This document shows positions 57,084-64,000 of a DNA stretch of 64,000 bases, piece by piece. Below the pieces are notes generated by a model, which saw nothing but the letters and a program-made list of their open reading frames with translations, did no database searches and had not been told where the DNA came from. Numbering within the stretch: position 1 is the first letter of the stretch; every line of letters begins with the position of its first letter. Both the position numbers and the translations under genes were made by a program. Source of the DNA: Gigaspora rosea (lineage: Eukaryota; Glomeromycota; Glomeromycetes; Diversisporales; Gigasporaceae); contig QKWP01000372.1 of the NCBI GenBank assembly GCA_003550325.1, forward strand, positions 182,993-246,992. Direction: 5' to 3'.

Positions 57084-59715
57084 TTCTATATAATAATTGT
57101 TTAAATTGTAGATCTGTGTAGATTTTATAAAAAAAAAAGTACTTCGTGATGTAGTTATTCTGAAAATGACTAAATTATTATCGATAAACAAAGACCTAGG
57201 CTAGATTGTTCTTTAAAAAATTGATATTTAAAATACTTGATGGTACAACATTCGGCTGGTCTTTAATAGTCTAAATGAATACTAAATATTTGTGGAATTC
57301 ATCTGAACTTATAAATGACTAAACAATTTTATTCAAAATTACTTCATGAATGGTATGTAATAAAACAATCTATTTATATATATATATATTTACTTATCAT
57401 TAGTAATCATAAAGAATAGTTATTTATAATACTTTTTATTAGAAGGTTTAATAATATTGTCACGATTTTTTACTGCATAATACTTTATATAAATATTTTG
57501 TCCTTCTTTCTATTATTTTCTTTGGCTGTTTTTCAATAGAGTATATACAAATTCGTAGATACTATTTATAGCTAATCAAGACTTTAAAATTCAATTGACA
57601 ATTATCATTTTAATTTGATATTAAAAATACTATTCATTGTTTCTACTGAATGGGGCACGTATTCTCAATATAGTAAATTTAAAAAACTTCATGTTCATTG
57701 TCGAAACAATTGTATTACTGTATTACGAGATATGATACGGAAAGAAGGCGTTTTAATGACTACTATTGTAATTATTATAGACACTTGTTTACTGCATTTA
57801 CTACATTTTCAATGGCATTCTATCAGAATTAATTATATACAACTATATTCCAACCAGCAAACTGAATTGTGTCGTGATATTACATATTACATTTTTTTTT
57901 TTTTTTTTTAAACCAGAGGTTTCCAATATAGTATTGTAAATTGTCGATTGTATGGCGTATGTTACATATTTTGAGCCTTAAGAGTGCTGCACAGCGGAAA
58001 TTGTAAAAAAAATTACTATGCAAAACGTAACCCCCTGAATGATTGTGGTACAAATATTGGAAAATGTGTACAAACAGCACTCTATCATTTTAGTCTAAAT
58101 GCTCAGGAAATTGACTATACACGTGTCTCCAATACATATTATCGAAATTCTTCAGGGGTTAATTAATTTATTTATAGGTTTTCGTTGCGCAGAACCTATA
58201 ATGAATTAATTAATTACTAGTGATTTGTTCATGTTGCGTGAACTATTTAATACATGAGTGATGCCGAGCAAAAATTTGTACGTGTTGTTTTTAAGTATTC
58301 GATGAAATTTATCTAATATAATAATAGTCGGAATTACTCATAATGCTGGATTTATATTTAGAATGCTATCTTTACCATATTGTTACCATATTGTACTAGA
58401 GAAATTTTCGCGTAGCTTTTTTTCATATTATTTATATTCTTGGATAATTATCATTATAAAATACTTTAAATATTCACATTTATGTAATCGTCATCATAAA
58501 GATAATTAATCATTTATTTATAGTAAGTTATTCAAGATTAAAGTATTTACAGTATCTTTCATGATATATCTCATTTTACATTTATTATATTGTCAAATTT
58601 ACTGAATAATAAGGTGTTTAGTAATAATGCATTTATAATAAAGTGTGTAGTATTTATCCTTATAAAATATCACTCATTTTGTCATTTATTAATCGTTGCA
58701 TTTGATAATTTTTAAATCTAAAACCATTAAATCATAATCCAAAATAATGTGGCAGTAATGAGACAAGATTATTTTAAATTCCAACCACAAACAATAACTT
58801 GCTATGCTAAATTTTGTAATATGTAAAGATGATGTTGGATTAAATAGTTTGTGATATCAACATACTTTTAAATGCCCTGATGTGCACATGCGCGGACTAA
58901 ATATTAAATTTTATGCATTTACAAATAGAGTTGGAAATTTACCTTAATTTTATCTAAATGTACGTAAGTTTGTTTAAGTTTTTGAAATCAAAATTACATG
59001 TAATTTTTATCATGTGAATAATTTTTGCAAAAATTTTTATAAAGCTGGCATTATAAACACTGTAAATAAAAATTATAATTCCAAACATAATGATGGATAT
59101 CTATTAGTGCTGGTTAAACTTTTGTAATGTCGGTAAAATTATCATGTGACAATGCACCATTCAATGAAAAGTTACATTAAACGTAACAAGTAATTTATTT
59201 AATACATCCTAGTTGCACAGGTATTTTACAAAATTCGCGCCAGTAACATAAATTTGACAGAATTAATATTATGGTATTAGATTATCTGAAAAATTAATTT
59301 ACGATCATGGATGTTTGTTTTAATTTGTCTTAATACCCTGAAATATAATGAAAAAATTATGCCATATAGCTTACCATAGATACTTTTTAAAAAATCACGA
59401 TTTGCCCATTCCCTGTTTAAGGTCCACTTAATTATTTAAACTTTTCCTTCAGCACAGACACATGTAACGTTGCATAATGCATAAGATCTCTAGATGATGT
59501 ACATCCTATATTTGTATAAATGCAGACATATATGGTAGGCAATATAGTATGCAAATGAATGAATTGTGCAGAAAATATGGTTAGAGTCAGAGAATTTTCT
59601 TATCTACGATTCAGACAAAGCACCGACAGGTTCAACGTGCATTTATAAAGTACTCAAACTTGAACGCTTATATAATCAATTACAATCAATGATGATTGAT
59701 TACTTTATATATATA
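57084..59715. other. Geneless AT-rich stretch
   Basis: Only a hairpin at about 58158-58217 (AATTTATTTATAGGTT pairing with AACCTATAATGAATT around TTCGTTGCGCAG) stands out. Short open frames at 57615-57911 and 57984-58166 lack any domain or splice support. Confidence 0.5.
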
Positions 59716-59720
59716 AATTA

Positions 59721-59832
59721 TAATCAGTTATTTAAATATATAACGGCCATTTGACAATATAAATAAATTTAATTTATAATCAGTTATTTAAATATATAAC
59801 GGCCATTTGACAATATAAATAAATTTAATTAA
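59721..59832 (+). repeat. Perfect 56-bp tandem duplication
   Basis: The unit containing TAATCAGTTATTTAAATATA and ACGGCCATTTGACAATAT is repeated without a visible mismatch. Confidence 0.92.
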
Positions 59833-62822
59833 ACTTTTTTTAATAAATAATAAAAGTTGCCACTAGTGGTCCTAATTAATCATATGACGTTTATTTATGT
59901 TTATATATACATATCCGTAAGTCACGGGGAATATACTGTATTCAAATTTAATTTATACCCAGAATATTTTATATAATGGTGTCACATATTAAAACAGCCC
60001 ATTTTTACATGTAAATCATTTTGAGTAAATTATGGGTCGTCTAAAGCTAGGTGCCTTCACGTGACCAACAACTAATCAAAGTAATATATTTTTGATATTC
60101 ACAGATCAGCTTGACGAGACAAAACAAAGTAAAAAAGTGAAAACCGCCAAAAAAACCACAAGAAACGAGTGTCTAAACGTGTCTCAGAGCATTAATAAAA
60201 AAATGCTGGAAAGACAATTTTACCTATAAGACATGACTTACCCTAATTTTATTAAATAATCAAAAACATAAAACACATAAACGCACCTGGCTACGACCCA
60301 ATTTTTCGAAAAATTTGGTTTAAGTACCAATTGTGCCAATATTCCATTTTTTGCTATTTAATTTTTTCCATAAATTTATCTAGTATCTCCCAATGATGAT
60401 CTTAATTTTCCGGAACTTCCCAATAGGTCAGATAAAAAAAAAAAAAACACATATTTCCAAAATTTCTGATTCCATATTATACGCTATCAGTTTACAGGAG
60501 ATTAAAAAAAATCCGACCCGTAAACTGAAATTTTGGAACACCAGGTTATGCAAAACGAAAAATTAATTTTGTGCAGCCTTATAGTAATAAATTTTTGTTG
60601 CAAACCGTCTTACAGGCAAATGCACTTGCTATTTGACCCCAATGATTATCTAATCGACAAAATTGAAAATGATCAACGTATTAATTTAGAGAATAGTATT
60701 TGATATGCCCAAATTCAGTAAATTGGCAATCCCCATTTTACTCGGATAATATAACCAAAAAAGGAAATCTGATTTTGTAAATAAACTAAGTGTGAGATAA
60801 AAATTTAGGATTAGAGTCTTGTTAGAGGCTATATGGTTAGATCAATGCTTACTATATGTAAAATTTCATTTTTGATTAGTGCACCAAGATCGATTTAAAC
60901 ATTAGTTTTTTGCATATTTTCTCATTTTTCTTTTACGCGTGTTCGGATTCTTTGACGGGTTGATTCGGAATAGTCAAATTTGCACTCTCCGATTGACTAT
61001 TTCCTCTTCAGGAGTTTGTATTACCAGCGCAAATAAGTGATACAAACCTCAGAGGATGTAAAACCTTGTTTATCTCAGCACAAAACAAAAAACAAAAAAA
61101 AAAAAAAATTAAATCGGCCTTATAGCACCAATTAAAGATAACAGGGACGAAATTTTACATAAGAACTCATTGCAATCCTTCTAGTCTAACCCAACCCGGT
61201 TATATCCAACCTACCCGATTTTAGTACTGTATTAATTCTTTTGTGGGGTTATCTCGCTCGCAGAAAAATGCAAAATTGCATTCAACTTTATCGCTAGTTT
61301 CAATGACAGAATTAATTTAATTCTGAATAATTTTTTCCGATTTTTCCGATTATCAGTTTAGATTAACAGCTAAACAATGATGAATATATATATAAGCCCT
61401 CCGATTTATTGTTCTCATTGTGCGTCAGATTATTTCCATATTTATTCATTATTTCACACCATTACAATACGCAGCTTGATAAATTTGGCAATCGATAAAA
61501 GAATAGGGGTTTCATAATTAACAAATAAGTGACGTATTTTGAAAATAAGTAGGACTTTTAAATAGTATTTTTATTATGTTGAATTTTAAATCTGAATGAG
61601 CATAAAAAAAGTGAAATTAAAGAAAGACAAAGAATTTTTGATAAATTTCTACTAGCTTGGATAATTCAAATATTTAATGAAGCTTAATTACATAATTTTT
61701 TATTTATTTCTTTTATTCTTATTTCAAAGCATAAAACTGATACAGTATTATATATTACAAATATCTTACAAGTCTTACTTATTAGCTTAAAATTTTGCCA
61801 CCCCTTGTTTGCCTTATTATTATAAAATATAATTATTTTCTGTTATCTAATTTTAGAAATTTATAAAGTGTTTAAATGATTTGCACATATTATTGTATCA
61901 TAAATAGTATCTTATTTAAACATAATAATAGTTTTTCAAAGATAATGCAATTGAAAGCGAATAAATTCTTAAAAATAGGATTATAATACGGATAATTGAA
62001 ATTGATAATTACGAATGATAGAAATCAATTTCTATTTTGCGAAGTCATATTTATAATTTAGTAATTGATAGTAAAAGTGATAATACAAATAAGTGTCTAC
62101 AGTACATGAATGAAAATAAAATAAAATTAACATATAGCTTATTTCAAAACAACGTACGCCCCATTTCAGTTGAAATAAATTCACCCAATTTTTAACCCTG
62201 AAATTCCAAATATTAAAAACATAAATTCTTACCTGAATTAAAGTTTATAAATTTGTAATCCAAATAAATGATTTGATGCTATCAGAATTCTCTCACCAAG
62301 AGGATTATAATAATATTAAATCCAATAATGAGATTACAAGCTACCATAATTTGGATTGAATTTCTTTAGCCTATTTAAATTTAATTAAACATTTTTTTAA
62401 TTTTAGTGGATCAATACAAATACATCATCGTGCACTACCTAAAAGATCCAGGCCTAATATGTTGTACGTTAAATTAAATTTGCATCAGATCACAATTTAA
62501 TATTCAGTTTCATTAGGATTGGATGAAACCTCATTTTAAGGTAAGGATAAGAATTAGCGGCTGATGTTAATTTGACGCGCGACATATATAATGTGTGGAA
62601 TTGTATTCTATATCTGGAGATAATCCTAATATAAAATATATACCATGTAAACGCCCTGGCATTTAAGATATGCACTACGTGGTAATAAATTTAATTATTG
62701 CGCAGCCAAGTTATCGATGAATGCACTAAAATTGTACAGTTTATAATCAACAATAACTGCTTCGTTATTGGATAGGATTTAAAAAAATATGCGCATGAGT
62801 ATCAAACTGCGTCAGGTTATAC
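59833..62822. other. Geneless stretch with one satellite relative
   Basis: At 60420-60590 a segment with TTCTGATTCCATATTATACG and ATGCAAAACGAAAAATTAAT matches the satellite core of 9290-10300. ATATATATATAAGCCCTCCG at about 61384 resembles a TATA-type promoter but no credible reading frame follows. No gene is supported. Confidence 0.5.
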
Positions 62823-63608
62823 TAGTGATGTGAAATTTCTCAAAATGGCATAATTCTATCGGTAGCTACCGGTAGGTGATAACTACCGGTTGCTACCACT
62901 ACCGGTAGATCTACTAGTCGAATTCTGATTGGTCAATCAGACAAAAATGATTTTATACTACCCCACGATCGACAATAGTCGCTACATAGTAAAGTCCTGA
63001 TTCTACTATGCAACTCGATTATAATCACTTAAGTAAACTTATTCGGAAGGTAAAATACACATACCATATAATTTTTAACAAGATTGAAGAAGATTTTATT
63101 ATTTGGCTTTTAATTTTTACGTTCGACGAAAAAATTAAAATTTGTTAAAAAATATATTCGACGAAAGTAAAAATTAAAAGTTAAATAATAAAAACTTCTC
63201 CAATTTTATGGAAATTTTAGAGAATATGCATTTTAATCTCCTAACCACATTTACTTAAGCGCTTATGATCGATTTACATAGTAAACTTTGGACTTTACTA
63301 TGTAGCGACTACTTGCGATCGCTAAAACCTCTTTTAAGCTACTCCCGATTTTTTGTATAACTTTTTGCTCAAAAAAAGGTAGCTTATCATACGGTATTCA
63401 GATGCATTAACCTGAGTATAGACACGGTATTGATATATACTACATTTGTTTATAATATTAGTATACAGTAAGTAGATAAATTCGATTGGCTTCAATTTTT
63501 AACTAATGGTATCTACCCTGCATATTAAAAATCTACCGGAATCTACCGGAATCTACCGGTTGATACCAGTGGTAGATATCTACAGGTAGCTACCAACTCA
63601 CATCACTA
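62823..63608. mobile_element. hAT-like element, 786 bp, hosting a foldback element
   Basis: The ends TAGTGATGTGAAATTTC and the complement TAGTGATGTGAGTTGGTAG share a TAGTGATGTGA terminus, and GGTTATAC / GGTGATAC (7 of 8) flank them (62815-62822, 63609-63616). Both subterminal regions are rich in ACCGGTAG palindromes. The middle is occupied by the CTACATAGTAAAGT foldback. Confidence 0.82.
62978..63309. mobile_element. CTACATAGTAAAGT foldback element, copy 4
   Basis: Starts GTCGCTACATAGTAAAGTC and ends GGACTTTACTATGTAGCGAC, 332 bp, with inner ATATATTCGACGAAAGT. It is the least decayed copy by eye and lies inside the hAT-like element. Confidence 0.87.
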
Positions 63609-63696
63609 GGTGATACCCATGTTCATATTTCTTTAAACCCTATCCAATAATTACAATATAAAATATAAAATGATACAAACCAAGTTGGTAAATGGC

Positions 63697-64000
63697 CTAG
63701 TATCGTAGTTTACTTTTTTTATTTGCATATTCGGAATTTGGTAATTTTTCATAAATGAATTCATGAAGATAATTACGAAATGTGTTTGTTAATCCTCCGG
63801 TATTATTGACACAAATGTCATATAAGGATTGATACCATTCTTGTAAAACACGTTTGTTTCTTTTTCTCTTATTTGTAGATTTCGGAAGTGTATATTCATT
63901 ATAATCATCATCGATATCCATTTCTTCCATAATTTGCATAGGTAATTTAAAAGAAATTTCCATATCAAATAGATCAGGTAAATAATTCTTAAATAATGGT
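63697..64000 (-). CDS. 3' end of an unidentified gene
   Basis: A minus-strand frame is open from the window edge to a stop at 63697-63699, about 100 codons. It reads PLFKNYLPDLFDMEISFKLP, MEEMDIDDDYNEYTLPKS, a basic NKRKRNKR cluster that could be a nuclear localisation signal, QEWYQSLYDICVNNTGG and a lysine-rich end NKKSKLRY. An ATG at 63961-63963 could start a short protein, but the upstream codons stay open and look coding, so the true start is probably outside. No domain recognised. It is the most intact coding sequence at this end of the window. Confidence 0.6.
   Translation of the reverse strand, partial: PLFKNYLPDLFDMEISFKLPMQIMEEMDIDDDYNEYTLPKSTNKRKRNKRVLQEWYQSLYDICVNNTGGLTNTFRNYLHEFIYEKLPNSEYANKKSKLRY

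Noticed and set aside
57615..57911. 98-codon open frame ending in a poly-Phe run
   Set aside because: No domain, no splice context, AT-rich codons, and the end is a homopolymer T tract.
61380..61640. TATA-like promoter ATATATATATAAGCCC and a short downstream ATG frame
   Set aside because: The frame after the ATG near 61597 stops after about 20 codons, and TA runs are common in this sequence.

Overview
This is a very AT-rich eukaryotic window with almost no intact genes, built from layer upon layer of decayed and nested transposable elements. The LINE-type retrotransposons with long poly(A) tails, the Sel1-repeat and Kelch-repeat gene remnants, short introns of about 70-90 bp, and a Mutator-like transposase joined to a RecQ-like helicase together suggest an arbuscular mycorrhizal fungus (Glomeromycotina, Rhizophagus-like). 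That assignment is inference from recognised families; no marker gene is present.

Layout. 1-3.9 kb: 5'-clipped, degenerate LINE (reverse transcriptase, RNase H, zinc finger, poly(A)). 4.0-8.8 kb: a large foldback element flanked by TTAA, a SINE-like sequence, a 330-bp palindromic repeat. 8.85-20.47 kb: a region bounded by about 300-bp inverted repeats and a perfect 8-bp target duplication, best read as a 2.3-kb foldback transposon swollen to 11.6 kb by a satellite block, a 162-bp TA-flanked MITE, a retroposon with a 13-bp duplication, and a 5.6-kb block which itself holds tandem repeats, a TA-flanked TIR element and a solo LTR. 20.5-38.1 kb: more MITEs, foldbacks and two further TTAA-flanked element types, one of which carries its own empty-site control. 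38.5-40.8 kb: a TIR element split by a solo LTR, then a Sel1 pseudogene. 42.0-47.1 kb: the only gene-like stretch, a broken Mutator-like transposase followed directly by a broken RecQ-like helicase. 47.1-51.1 kb: a direct duplication holding an antisense Kelch fragment. 51-64 kb: TIR element with a MITE inserted exactly at its end (9-bp duplication), a GC-richer repeat island, a pogo-like MITE, long AT-rich stretches, a hAT-like element, and the 3' end of an unidentified reverse-strand gene at the right edge.

How it fits together: nearly all sequence can be assigned to a relative order of insertion, because target duplications survive. The autonomous sources of most MITEs (hAT-, Tc1/mariner-, Mutator-, TTAA-type) are not in the window; the Mutator-like transposase here is disabled by stops and frameshifts. 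Three N runs (1544, 36679-36686, 39165) plus a fourth N at 50455 mark assembly gaps, two of which sit at duplication junctions and should be treated with caution.
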